64,000 nucleotides of DNA from Clostridiales bacterium oral taxon 876 str. F0540 (lineage in GTDB: Bacteria > Bacillota > Clostridia > Clostridiales > Clostridiaceae): contig KE993502.1 of NCBI GenBank assembly GCA_000466585.1, forward strand, positions 78,692 to 142,691. Reading direction: 5' to 3'. The position numbers were made by a program, and so were the translations under genes. The notes below the pieces were generated by a model. The model was not told where the DNA came from, did no database searches, and saw nothing but the letters and a program-made list of their open reading frames with translations. Shown here in pieces: positions 1 through 9,423 of the stretch (within the stretch, counting starts at the first letter, position 1; each line of letters opens with the position of its first letter).

Positions 1-325
1 GAAGAACTCCAAATATAACATAAAGATATTTTGAATCAATTAGACCGCTTATAAATGCCCCAGTAATAGCACCAAGTGTAGTTGCTATCTCTAAGAACAT
101 TCCAATTCTTACATTTGTTATTTTATCTTTTATATATGCTATTGCTGCACCGCTAGAGGTAGCTATTACTGAGACTATGCTGGCACCAATTGCATATTTG
201 ATATCAATTCCAAATAGTAATGTTAATGCTGGAGTAATGATAATTCCGCCGCCTAAGCCTAAAATTGAACCAAAAATTCCTGCTGCTATAGATAAAATTA
301 ATATTTGTATAGTTATTGTTGTCAT
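1..325 (-). CDS. TauE/SafE family membrane permease (partial, C-terminus off window)
   Basis: The reading frame starts with ATG at 325 and runs off the left edge, so about 108 N-terminal residues are visible. They are strongly hydrophobic and contain a GLGGG turn near residues 23-28 followed by further membrane helices, the pattern of TauE/SafE permeases, which export sulfite, sulfoacetate or other small anions. An AAAGGAG ribosome binding site lies inside the 3' end of the upstream ROK gene. The ROK stop and this start share one base (TAATG), which suggests translational coupling. The substrate cannot be told from the sequence. Confidence 0.85.
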   Translation of the reverse strand, partial: MTTITIQILILSIAAGIFGSILGLGGGIIITPALTLLFGIDIKYAIGASIVSVIATSSGAAIAYIKDKITNVRIGMFLEIATTLGAITGAFISGLIDSKYLYVIFGVL

Positions 326-1533
326 TATTGTCTCCTTTCTGCTGAAGGTGAAATATAAGATTCCATTATCATAGCAGCTGCACCTACAGCCATGGTATAC
401 TCCTTAAAATATCCACCTTTACTAAATTTAATATTTGCATTTGCTGCATTAATTTTTTTAACAGCTACTTCTGTAGAAAGTTTATAGAATATATCAGAGT
501 TATATATTGTTGGCCCACTTAATATTACTAATTGTGGATTAAGAAGGTTTATATAATTCCCAAGAGCCGTTCCAAAAACAATCGCAGAATTACTTAATAC
601 CTCTTTTGATAAGTGTTCACCTTCATTAGCTAAATTAAAAACATCCTTATAGTCAAAAGAATCTAAGTTTTTTTGTATATAACTTTTATTTTCTTTTATA
701 TACTTAATTTTAAACTCCTTTAAAATTGAATATATAGATGAATAACTTTCTACACATCCATGATTCCCGCAGTAACATTCCCTTCCATCAATGTCTATAA
801 CCATGTGTCCAAAAGCATCTTCTCTATCATTTATGGCTCTGATTATTGTTCCATCTGTTATAACTCCTGTTCTGATACCCATTCCACAATTAAAGTAAGC
901 AATATTTTTATATCCTTTACCATATCCATAGAAATACTCTCCAAATACTGCACAGTTAGCGCCATTATCAATAATTACAGGTAGCCTTAGCCCTCTTTCT
1001 AAACTCTCTTTTATAAACTTTAAATTAAAACTGAATTTTCCAATATCTGTAGGGCTTGCTTGAGTTCCTTTTTCTCTTTCTAACGGACCTATCACCCCCA
1101 CACCAACTCCTAACAAATATTCACTTGTTATATTGAGCACATCTAAAAAACTTCTAACAGCTTCTACATTACGTTCTATTAAATTTTCATATGAATACCA
1201 GTCTTCTCCTGAAAATCTTTTCTCTTTTATAATCTGCATTTTTAAATTTGTAAGTACAATTTGAGTATAGGTTCTAGATATATCAATACCTATGCTATAA
1301 AATTTTGATGAGTTCACATTATATAATGTAGGTTTTCTGCCACCGGTGGATTCCCCCACAGATTCTTCAATAATTAATTCTTTAGTTAGTAGGTCGTTTA
1401 TTATTCTATTTAATGTAGTAAGTTTTAAGTTAGTTAAATTTTGAATGGTTCGTTTAGTCAAAGGTCCCTTTTTCTGAATTAAACTAAAAATCACTTTTCT
1501 ATCTTGCTGAAGATCTTCCATTACCTTAATCAT
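325..1533 (-). CDS. ROK family transcriptional regulator (NagC/XylR type)
   Basis: A 402-residue protein. It has an N-terminal winged helix-turn-helix (about residues 10-70), then a sugar-kinase-like ROK domain with a GVGVIGP phosphate-binding stretch. The ROK zinc-site signature CYCGNHGC lies near residues 253-260. This is the usual length and order for sugar-responsive NagC/XylR-type repressors. A long palindrome lies about 47 bp upstream of the start and could be an autoregulatory operator. The gene is coupled to the TauE/SafE permease, so the permease is a likely target. The ligand is unknown. Confidence 0.9.
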   Translation of the reverse strand: MIKVMEDLQQDRKVIFSLIQKKGPLTKRTIQNLTNLKLTTLNRIINDLLTKELIIEESVGESTGGRKPTLYNVNSSKFYSIGIDISRTYTQIVLTNLKMQIIKEKRFSGEDWYSYENLIERNVEAVRSFLDVLNITSEYLLGVGVGVIGPLEREKGTQASPTDIGKFSFNLKFIKESLERGLRLPVIIDNGANCAVFGEYFYGYGKGYKNIAYFNCGMGIRTGVITDGTIIRAINDREDAFGHMVIDIDGRECYCGNHGCVESYSSIYSILKEFKIKYIKENKSYIQKNLDSFDYKDVFNLANEGEHLSKEVLSNSAIVFGTALGNYINLLNPQLVILSGPTIYNSDIFYKLSTEVAVKKINAANANIKFSKGGYFKEYTMAVGAAAMIMESYISPSAERRQ

Positions 1534-1579
1534 TACAGTTGTCCCTCATTCTTTAAATCTACTTTATTTAATAAAAGTC

Positions 1580-1616
1580 ATAATAACTTATAACCAAATT
1601 GGTCATAAGTTATTAT
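1580..1616. promoter_or_regulatory. 16-bp imperfect palindrome between lgt and the ROK gene
   Basis: The arms at 1580-1595 and 1601-1616 match at 15 of 16 positions around the 5-base loop AAATT. The position fits two roles. It could be an operator for the ROK repressor, which starts at 1533 and whose family binds palindromes. It could also be a terminator for lgt, which ends at 1624; on the minus strand the stem is followed by a weak T-rich stretch. The stem is nearly all A/T, which argues somewhat against a strong terminator. Confidence 0.45.
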
Positions 1617-1623
1617 AAAAAAA

Positions 1624-2397
1624 TTAGCTGCTTTGCTTTATTTTATTTTTGAAATGATAAAAAGCTAATGCTGCAATCCACAATATAATTCCCGATAGAC
1701 TGACAAGCTGAGCTATTCTTATACTACCAAGCATTAAACTATCAGTTCTTAATCCTTCTATAAAAAATCTACCCATGGAATATAAACCAATATATGTGAA
1801 AAATACTATCCCACTTTTCTTACTTTTCTTCAATATTGCTAGAAGAACAACTAATACACAGATATTCCATATAGACTCATATAGAAAAGTAGGCTGATAA
1901 TAAGTTCCTTCTATATACATTCCCCTCTGAATAAACCCAGGAAAATGTTTTATAAAATCATAGCTTACCGGTCCCCCATGTGCTTCTTGGTTAAAGAAGT
2001 TTCCCCATCTTCCTATTGCTTGAGCTAGTATAATGGAGGGAACTGCTGCATCAGCAAGTTTAAAAAAATTTATCTTTTTGTGTTTCAGATATAAGAATGC
2101 GGTCAGCACGCCAGCTATTAAGCCTCCATGTATAGCCAAACCACCTTGCCTAATATTTAGAATTTGACTCATATTATTCTTATAATAATCAAACTCAAAT
2201 AATACATAATATAGTCTTGCACCAATAATACTTAATGGAAGTGCTAATAGAACGGTGTTTATGAAGGTATCATAATCAACATTCCTAAACTTACAAGTGT
2301 ATTGTGCTATCAAAATTCCAAGCATCATACCACTAGCGATAAGTATTCCATACCATCTTATAGACAGACCAAATAAAGTAAATGCTACTGGATTCAA
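1624..2397 (-). CDS. lgt: Prolipoprotein diacylglyceryl transferase
   Basis: A 257-residue polytopic membrane enzyme that transfers diacylglycerol from phosphatidylglycerol to the lipobox cysteine of prolipoproteins. Visible hallmarks are the HGGL motif near residue 90 and the Lgt signature GRWGNFFNQEAHGGP near residues 128-142, which contains the catalytic-region Arg and Asn. Seven hydrophobic segments are spread over the length, and the length is normal for the family. A GAGGGGTGG ribosome binding site precedes the ATG. It would process the lipoprotein encoded at 11944-12726. Confidence 0.97.
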   Translation of the reverse strand: MNPVAFTLFGLSIRWYGILIASGMMLGILIAQYTCKFRNVDYDTFINTVLLALPLSIIGARLYYVLFEFDYYKNNMSQILNIRQGGLAIHGGLIAGVLTAFLYLKHKKINFFKLADAAVPSIILAQAIGRWGNFFNQEAHGGPVSYDFIKHFPGFIQRGMYIEGTYYQPTFLYESIWNICVLVVLLAILKKSKKSGIVFFTYIGLYSMGRFFIEGLRTDSLMLGSIRIAQLVSLSGIILWIAALAFYHFKNKIKQSS

Positions 2398-2648
2398 TTT
2401 ACCACCCCTCGTATAAAAATATTTTACTTTTACATTATATCTTATAAAGCCTAAAATGCCTAATGAATCGTTATCCTTTAAAGGTAGTATATGGATATAA
2501 CCTTATTCCAACCATTCTCTTGAGAAATTAATATAAAAACATCATCGAATTCTATTGTTATTATAAATATTTTTTTACACATAATATTAAAATATAATCA
2601 TCTATTTTATGAAGTCTTTGTTAATAGTTATAGTTTGGAGGTTTTTTT

Positions 2649-3170
2649 ATGCATGACCATAATCACCACTATTTTCATAATCATCATGACCGCAGGCATA
2701 ATCATGATGTTTCTTCTATGAGTTTAATCAAACTATTTTTAGTAATTATTTTAAATTTAATAATTACTATTGCTGAGGTGCTCGGTGGATTAATATCTGG
2801 TAGTTTATCTTTAATTTCTGATGCACTTCATAATTTAAGTGATACAGCTGCCATTGCATCAAGCTATTTCTCAATTAAAATATCCAGAAAGCCAAAGAAT
2901 AACACTAGAACTTACGGGTATAAGAGAGCAAATATTCTTTCAGCATTTATCAACTCTGCCGCACTACTTGGAATTTCTATATACCTATTAATTGTGGCAT
3001 TTAGGAAGTTCTTTCGGCCGTCAGTTGTTCAAAGCAACACAGTTATTATGGTAGCAATTATAGGTCTACTAGGCAATCTTTTTAGTGTATTACTTTTAAG
3101 TAAAAGTTCAAAAGAAAATATAAATTTAAAATTATCTTACCTTCATTTATTAAGCGATTTAAAGAAATAA
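2649..3170 (+). pseudogene. Cation diffusion facilitator (CzcD-like), C-terminally truncated
   Basis: The 173-residue frame starts with a His-rich N-terminus and continues with the first transmembrane helices of a Zn/Co/Cd CDF exporter, including the SDALHNLSDT metal-site motif in helix 2. Family members are usually near 300 residues. This one stops right after the second metal motif (HLLSD) with LKK and a stop, so the last helix or helices and the cytosolic metal-binding domain are missing. A GGAGG ribosome binding site precedes the ATG, and a TATAAT lies at 2593-2598. It is most likely a decayed gene; a functional short form cannot be excluded. Confidence 0.8.
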
Positions 3171-3265
3171 AGATTTTATTATAAAATATATTTGCCACAC
3201 ATTCTAATTTAAAATTGCAGCATACTAATAGTGCTATTAATTTTTAAAATAAGAAGGAGAATGCT

Positions 3266-3835
3266 ATGAAAAATAAACTTGTTTTATTAGCTATTACAGC
3301 CCTATTTATATTGAGTAGTTTCTTGTCTAATATAAATTGTTCTGCAGCAGTTATGCCTACTTATAGTGAATTACTCACTAGTACATTATCGTCTTCATCA
3401 AATAGTAATCTTATTGGTGCAGAAGCCGCAAAAACTGATACTGAACTAACCTTAGGAGATATGCTAACTTATGCAATTCAAGATGAATATTTAGCCAAAA
3501 CTAAGTATTCACTTGTGGTAGAAAAATTTAGAGAGCAGCGCCCATTTATTAATATCATCAGTGCAGAAGTAACTCATATTAATTACTTAACTCCTTTATT
3601 CACTAAGTACAATATTGTACTTCCCGCTGATACCTCAAAAGAATATATTGAAGAACCTAGCACTATAAAAGTAAGTCTAGAGGCAGGAGTGCAAGGCGAA
3701 ATCGAAAATATAGCGATGTATGAAAGATTCCTAAAACAAAATATACCAAGTGATATAAAAACAGTTTTTACAACGCTTAAAAATGCTTCTCAAAATCACT
3801 TAAATGCATTCCAAAGGGCATTAACCTTCTACTAA
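3266..3835 (+). CDS. Secreted DUF2202 ferritin-like protein
   Basis: A 189-residue protein with an N-terminal signal peptide (about residues 1-28, Lys-rich start and hydrophobic core). A four-helix-type domain follows. It carries spaced carboxylate and histidine residues: EYLAKTKY, EVTH, EIENIAMYERF and a late NHLNAFQRAL. This is the pattern of DUF2202 ferritin-like proteins, which probably bind metal outside the membrane; the reaction is unknown. An AAGGAG site precedes the ATG. The gene converges on the DedA-PAP2 fusion gene with only 10 bp between stops. Confidence 0.75.
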   Translation: MKNKLVLLAITALFILSSFLSNINCSAAVMPTYSELLTSTLSSSSNSNLIGAEAAKTDTELTLGDMLTYAIQDEYLAKTKYSLVVEKFREQRPFINIISAEVTHINYLTPLFTKYNIVLPADTSKEYIEEPSTIKVSLEAGVQGEIENIAMYERFLKQNIPSDIKTVFTTLKNASQNHLNAFQRALTFY

Positions 3836-3845
3836 AATTTAACAT

Positions 3846-5117
3846 TTACCTAAGCTTAGGCAAAACCCTGTAAACTTCTAACATAATAATGGATAAACTT
3901 AACCATACGAACCCAAATTCATATCCTGCTGCAACATCACTTGGATATTGAATATTGAAATAAATTATACTTAGCCCTGGAAGTAAACACATAACTAAAT
4001 ATAGGCTTATTATTAATGAGTTTATCCATAATTTTTCATTATATCTTATAACTAGATAAGTGAGGAATCCATATGTTACCACAGCCACTATATTCTCTGC
4101 ACTTGGAAATGTATATTCTGTTCCTGTTGGTCCAATTCTATGAAAAATATTTCTTAACATAGAAGATAGCGCTACTGCACCTAAAAAAGAAATAGTTAGA
4201 AACCTTAATTCAAGCAATTTATTCTTTCCTTTTATCATGATAAAGATAGCTGTCAATAAAATTATAAATAGTAAAAAATACATATTTGCAGAATTGCTAA
4301 ATACTCTCATAGCAGTCCCCCAATCTTCATCAAAAACATGCACTATTATATATCTTGTCAGTTCATCAAATTCTCTAAATTCCTGTGCTAAAAAATCTTG
4401 AATAATACCCGTTACAAGAGTTAAAAATACCAAAAATACAACTACTACAGTTCCAATTAAAGCTTTTATTTTTCCAAAAGAATGAAATATTATAAGACTG
4501 TTATTAAGCATTTTTAAAACAAACTCATAGACTATCTGCTTATGACTTTTATAAATGTAAATTAACATTATCATTACCGCAATAATTAAGCTTCCAATTA
4601 ATAAGTATTTCTTCAATAGTAAATGATATCTTTCCCAATTTGAGCCAAGAACCTTTCCTAAAGTGATAAAGGTTGTAGTCCACAGAATTGCTCCAAGGTA
4701 AGCATTAATTGCAAATTTTTTATATGATCCATTTGTTATACCTGAAAAATATCCTGTTATATGTCTTACACCGGGAATAAAATATGCTACAATTAATAAT
4801 TTGTTTCCGTACTTTTGAAACCAATTTGAAATTTTATCAAGTCTTTGCTTATCCATATGAATATAGTGACCATATTTTTCAAAGAATCCAATACCTAGAC
4901 TTTTTCCGATAAAGAAAGATATAGTAATTCCAATAATTGTTCCGATTGCAGCAGCTATAACACTAATTACCCAATTCATTTTTCCTGTATATATCACATA
5001 TCCGCAATATGTCATTAGAGCTTCCCCAGGCAGAGGAACTGCTATAAGTTCCAGCATCAAAGCTACTAATAGTACGATGTAACCATAATGATTAAATGAT
5101 TCAATTATAAACTGCAA
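3846..5117 (-). CDS. DedA membrane protein fused to a degenerate PAP2 domain
   Basis: 423 residues. The first 200 are a DedA/VTT domain with the PLPGEAL loop and the FIPGVRHITGYFSG segment. DedA proteins flip polyprenyl or other phospholipids. The second half is a membrane PAP2-like phosphatase fold, but its active site is degraded. The usual PSGH box reads PSAE, and the usual SR...HYPxD box has Gln in place of His (NIQYPSD). The first box RNIFHRIGP is only partly like the KxxxxxxRP consensus. DedA-PAP2 fusions are known; the loss of both histidines suggests a non-catalytic C-terminal domain. Confidence 0.85.
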   Translation of the reverse strand: MQFIIESFNHYGYIVLLVALMLELIAVPLPGEALMTYCGYVIYTGKMNWVISVIAAAIGTIIGITISFFIGKSLGIGFFEKYGHYIHMDKQRLDKISNWFQKYGNKLLIVAYFIPGVRHITGYFSGITNGSYKKFAINAYLGAILWTTTFITLGKVLGSNWERYHLLLKKYLLIGSLIIAVMIMLIYIYKSHKQIVYEFVLKMLNNSLIIFHSFGKIKALIGTVVVVFLVFLTLVTGIIQDFLAQEFREFDELTRYIIVHVFDEDWGTAMRVFSNSANMYFLLFIILLTAIFIMIKGKNKLLELRFLTISFLGAVALSSMLRNIFHRIGPTGTEYTFPSAENIVAVVTYGFLTYLVIRYNEKLWINSLIISLYLVMCLLPGLSIIYFNIQYPSDVAAGYEFGFVWLSLSIIMLEVYRVLPKLR

Positions 5118-5246
5118 CTATTTCACCTCAGTTCTACTAACTTAGCTGTTCAATACCCTCTCTATTTTGTTTATAATATAATTGAACATAAATACCTTTC
5201 TATAATCTCTCTATACTTAATTGCAAGTAAAAACTCACTTCTTTAT

Positions 5247-6965
5247 TTAAACTTTAAATTTATTAACTTTCTCTGATACTTCTTTTGAAGATGAATCAAG
5301 TGTTTCTGCTGACTGATATATTTTATCTGTAAAGCTGCTTATTTCTTGTGAGGTTGCTGCTATCTCTTCTGTAGATGATGAAATGTTCTCTGCTACTAAT
5401 GAAACTTGATTAATCCTTTCTACAATTAAGTCCTTATCATCATTAATTTTTACAGACATATTATTCATTAATTGAATTTTGGGAGTTACTTCATCTATTG
5501 AACAAATTATATCTTCAAAAGAAGTTATTGAATTATCTAATATACTTCCTTGCTTATTTAACTCATTGTCCATTAATTCAGTGGTTTTTACAACTAAACT
5601 TGATTCTTCTGTAATATTAGTAATTAGTATCGCAATCTTGTCTGAAGATATTTTAGATTGTTCAGCAAGTTTTCTAATTTCATCTGCAACAATAGCAAAC
5701 CCTTTTCCTGCTTCCCCTGATCTAGCAGCTTCAATAGCTGCATTTAATGAAAGCAAATTAGTCTTATCAGCTATATTGTTTATCAAAATCATTATTTCAT
5801 TTATTTCTTTTATATTTTCCCCAAGATCTTGAATACGCTCTTTAACATCTATAAAAGATTGCTTCACTTCATTAACAGAGTTTATTAATGCTTTAAAGTT
5901 ATTATTTCCATTTTTAGCTTGCCCATTAATAGCCCCCGTATTCTTATTGACTTCTTCAATTAAATTGACTATTTCTGATATTTTTATACCAAAATTAGAT
6001 ACATAATCATTAATGCTAGTTAGGTTTTCTGATTGTGAAAGAGCTCCATTAGATACTTCTTGTATTACATTTGCTACTTCCTTTGAGGAGCTTGAGATTT
6101 CATTTGATAGCTCTAAGAGTACAGTTGATTGATTATCAACAATATTTGATGTACTATTTATAGATTGTATCATTGACTTAATTTTTTCTATCGAAACTGC
6201 TAATTGCTTTTTCATTAATCCAAATTCGCTGGTATTATTTACACCAATATTAATAGAAAAATCTCCTTCTGATATAACACTTAAAGTCTTTGAAAAGTCT
6301 TTAATAGAACGTTTTATTAAATTTATTATTTCAATCACTATTACAACTAAGACTATAACTGAAAATATTAATAAATATAGAAATAACTTATAGCTATTTG
6401 CTGCCTTAGTGTTTGTATAACCTCTCAGGATCTCTGCATCTTTTGTTCCATAACTAATCATATCATCTACAGCACTATCTATCTCATTAGCTATAGAATC
6501 AAAAGTTTTAATATCCTCTGCACTCAATTTTTCATTTACACTTAACTTAGACTTTATAGTTTTCCAATTACTGTTATATTTATCATAAGCTGCTTTTACT
6601 TTTTCAATGTAATCTTTTTCTTGCTAGTCAAGGCTTCTATTTTCATACTTGCTCATCAAATCTCTAATTTCACTGTCTATCTTATCAATTTTTTCAACAT
6701 ATTCATCTTTATATTCAACTGATGTAACTTTTGTTATGTAAAGCTTTGACTCGATTAGGTTTGCTTTAACCTCAGAAGCTTGAGTACTTGGAATCAACGC
6801 ATTTCTATACATATCATCTTGAAGTGTTTTAATATTATTAATAGTGTAACCTGCCACACTTCCCAATATAAGAAAGGCACCTATAGAAACTATCAGGATA
6901 ATATACAGTCCCGTTTTAATTTTAAAACTATTAAATAATACCTTTTTACCATTAGTGTTCATCAT
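5247..6965 (-). pseudogene. Methyl-accepting chemotaxis protein interrupted by an in-frame TAG
   Basis: Read through, this is a normal 571-residue chemoreceptor. It has a cytosolic start, TM1, a four-helix-bundle sensor, TM2, HAMP, and a signalling domain containing the hairpin core EAARSGEAGKGFAIVADEIR. A TAG at 6624-6626 ends the first part after 113 residues, within the sensor. The next codon (CAA) continues the same frame without any shift, so one substitution explains the break. The second part has no evident ribosome binding site. An AGGAGGA site precedes the first ATG. The locus is probably inactive unless TAG is suppressed. Confidence 0.85.
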
Positions 6966-6986
6966 GATATTCTTCCTCCTACTGCA

Positions 6987-8156
6987 TTATGCGGAATAAT
7001 GAACCTTATTATCAATTAGTACATTATTATAAATATTAAAAACTCTTTGCCCAAAGTTTTCTATTGAATATTCATTTACTATATTTTTTATATCAACTTT
7101 CATGTTTTTTTCTAATTCTTTATTAGAAGTTATATTTATAAGGATATTAACAAACTCTTTCTCATCTTTATAAGTAAAGCCTGTTACTCCATCTATAATT
7201 AAATTATCTATGCACCTATCCCATTTACATATAACAGGAAGTCCGCTTGCCAAGGCTTCAATGTATGTTATCCCTTGAGTTTCACTAGTTGAAGCAGTTA
7301 CAAAATAATCACCAAGTTTATAATATTTATTAATTTCATCACTAGTAATCATATCTGTAAATTTTACATTTGATTCTAGTTTATATTGCATTACCATAGT
7401 CTTCAATTTAGATAGACATGGTCCTCCCCCAACTATTAAAAGCTTTGTATTTCCAATATACTCTAACGCCTTATTATAAAAGCTTATTACTTCTTCTATA
7501 TTTTTTTCTTCCGCTACCCTTCCTACATAAACTAAAATTTTATCTTCACCGCTAAATCCATACCTTTTTAATAGCTTGTTTCTCTCATCTACAGATATCT
7601 CCTGCTGAAACTTCTTTAGATTTATACCTGTAGGAATTATTTCTATATTAGCGGCCACATTATAGCTTTCCAGTTTTTCTTTAACTTTTTCTGTTGGTGC
7701 AATTACTGTATCGAAAGTGTTTAATAGGAATCCTGTAAGCTTTGAAAGGGTTGATTTTCTAATAATTTTACCGCCAAGAAAGTAATGAAGATAATCCTCA
7801 TACAATGTATGATAAGTGTGTACTTGAGGTATGTTTAATTTTCTCTTTATATATTTAGCTACAATCATTGTGGAAAACTCACTTTGTGAATGTATAATAT
7901 CCGGTCTCCATTTTATAACTTCACTTATAATTCTGTTTCTCATAGGCCTTATTATTCTTGCATCTGGATAAATATTGATATGATAAGAGCTAAAGTAAAG
8001 AACATCTCCTAAAATATGTTCTTTACCATCAGAAGATAGAGTTAATATTTTTACTTCATGTCCTAAGTTTTTTAGCTGCATGTACAAATTATCTGTAGAT
8101 ACAACAACTCCATTTGTCATTGGAAAATAAGTATCAGTAGTTAGTAATATTTTCAT
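6987..8156 (-). CDS. Family 4 glycosyltransferase (diacylglycerol glucosyltransferase-like)
   Basis: 389 residues with the GT-B fold of GT4 enzymes. The N-terminus MKILLTTDTYFPMTNGV is typical of enzymes that glucosylate diacylglycerol or related lipids. The C-terminal half has the retaining-GT ExxxxxxE region (ETQGITYIEALASGLPVI). The ATG at 8156 is chosen because a GGAGGA site lies just upstream; a 20-codon longer frame lacks one. It is the last gene of the DedA/PAP2 run, which fits a lipid or envelope role. The sugar and acceptor are not determined. Confidence 0.85.
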   Translation of the reverse strand: MKILLTTDTYFPMTNGVVVSTDNLYMQLKNLGHEVKILTLSSDGKEHILGDVLYFSSYHINIYPDARIIRPMRNRIISEVIKWRPDIIHSQSEFSTMIVAKYIKRKLNIPQVHTYHTLYEDYLHYFLGGKIIRKSTLSKLTGFLLNTFDTVIAPTEKVKEKLESYNVAANIEIIPTGINLKKFQQEISVDERNKLLKRYGFSGEDKILVYVGRVAEEKNIEEVISFYNKALEYIGNTKLLIVGGGPCLSKLKTMVMQYKLESNVKFTDMITSDEINKYYKLGDYFVTASTSETQGITYIEALASGLPVICKWDRCIDNLIIDGVTGFTYKDEKEFVNILINITSNKELEKNMKVDIKNIVNEYSIENFGQRVFNIYNNVLIDNKVHYSA

Positions 8157-8231
8157 TTTTATCCTCCAATTTTGATATTTTACAAATCCATCATTTAACA
8201 AAGTTATGATTGTCATTCCTATATATAAACA

Positions 8232-8813
8232 CTAATTATACAGTGCCTTAAATCCTAATTTATAGGCAACCTTTTTCTCTAAAATTTCATACAACTCCTC
8301 AACTCTATTTCTGAGTTTCAGATTATAAATATAATTGACTATAAAGACTATTGTATATGCTGAAATAACATCTGCAGGATAATGATGTCCTACATAAACC
8401 CTTGAAAATCCAACAATTGAAGATAATATACTTAATGTCAAGCTAATTGCCTTATTATATTTTCCAAAGCCAAGTGCAATGCTCATCGTCCCTGTGGCAT
8501 GATCACTTGGAAATGATGCATCCTTTGCATGTGGAAATAAAAGATTCACTTTATTATGAACAAATGGCCTGTCTACATAATAAATGCTTCCAACTATGAA
8601 GCTAATAAAAAGATTCATTAGAGTAAAAACAAAAATACTAAACATACTCTTCCTATACTCACTATTTTTCTTGAAAATTCCAAGTAGAAATACTATAGCA
8701 ATTATCGCCATGAATAGGTATGGAACATACTTTGAAAAAACAATCATAATTACGTCTAAAACATTATCTTTATAAGCTAAATTATTTATAAGCCTAAAAA
8801 GCTCCATATTCAT
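8232..8813 (-). CDS. PAP2 phosphatase, BcrC-like undecaprenyl-diphosphatase
   Basis: 193 residues with about five membrane helices and an intact PAP2 active site: YVDRP, PSDH and SRVYVGHHYPADV. PSDH with an Asp before the catalytic His is typical of BcrC/YbjG-type undecaprenyl pyrophosphate phosphatases, which recycle the cell-wall lipid carrier and confer bacitracin tolerance. The ATG at 8813 has an AGAGG site; an upstream GTG is less likely. The next PAP2 gene ends only 13 bp upstream of this start. Confidence 0.85.
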   Translation of the reverse strand: MNMELFRLINNLAYKDNVLDVIMIVFSKYVPYLFMAIIAIVFLLGIFKKNSEYRKSMFSIFVFTLMNLFISFIVGSIYYVDRPFVHNKVNLLFPHAKDASFPSDHATGTMSIALGFGKYNKAISLTLSILSSIVGFSRVYVGHHYPADVISAYTIVFIVNYIYNLKLRNRVEELYEILEKKVAYKLGFKALYN

Positions 8814-8826
8814 CTTTAACACCTCT

Positions 8827-9402
8827 TTACATTATGTTTTGATATAAACTCGCAAATTTTTCTATATAACCTTTTTCAATAATAATGAAAACTATTTCTG
8901 AACATATCAAGCCAATAATAATCCCCGCTATTACATCTGTAGGATAGTGTACATGTAGATAAAGTCTTGATAAAGCTATTAAAAGTGCTATTGCCATAAA
9001 TAATAGCTTGTACTGCACAAAATACACAGATAATACTTTTGCTACTGCAAAGGAAGATAAAGTATGACCTGATGGAAATGAATATGATATTGGCTTTGTT
9101 ATTAAAAGCTCATTTTTATTATGATTTACACAAGGCCTGACTCTCCTTACCAAATGCTTTATTATGCCTTCACCAATTAATGTGCTTATAATTAGGGTTA
9201 GTATTATTATTCCTCCCACGTTGCTAAATGGTGTATCTAATAATAAAAACACCGCTATAAGTATCCAAACAGCTCCTAGATTACCCATACTAGTAATTAA
9301 AGGCATTAATCTATCTAAATATTTACTTTTTAAATACTTACTAATAGTTACCAATATATAATTATCAAAGTTTATGATTTTACTTGGTATGTCTAGATAC
9401 AT
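8827..9402 (-). CDS. PAP2 family lipid phosphatase (tandem copy 2)
   Basis: 191 residues, polytopic, with all PAP2 boxes intact: HLVRRVRPC, FPSGH and LSRLYLHVHYPTDV. It is closely related to the next upstream gene (9424-9990), sharing the order and wording of all three boxes, so the pair looks like a local duplication. Likely substrates are phosphatidic acid, phosphatidylglycerol phosphate or undecaprenyl diphosphate. An AAGGTG site precedes the ATG. The gap to the upstream gene is 21 bp. Confidence 0.88.
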   Translation of the reverse strand: MYLDIPSKIINFDNYILVTISKYLKSKYLDRLMPLITSMGNLGAVWILIAVFLLLDTPFSNVGGIIILTLIISTLIGEGIIKHLVRRVRPCVNHNKNELLITKPISYSFPSGHTLSSFAVAKVLSVYFVQYKLLFMAIALLIALSRLYLHVHYPTDVIAGIIIGLICSEIVFIIIEKGYIEKFASLYQNIM

Positions 9403-9423
9403 TTAATCACCTTCTATCAATAC

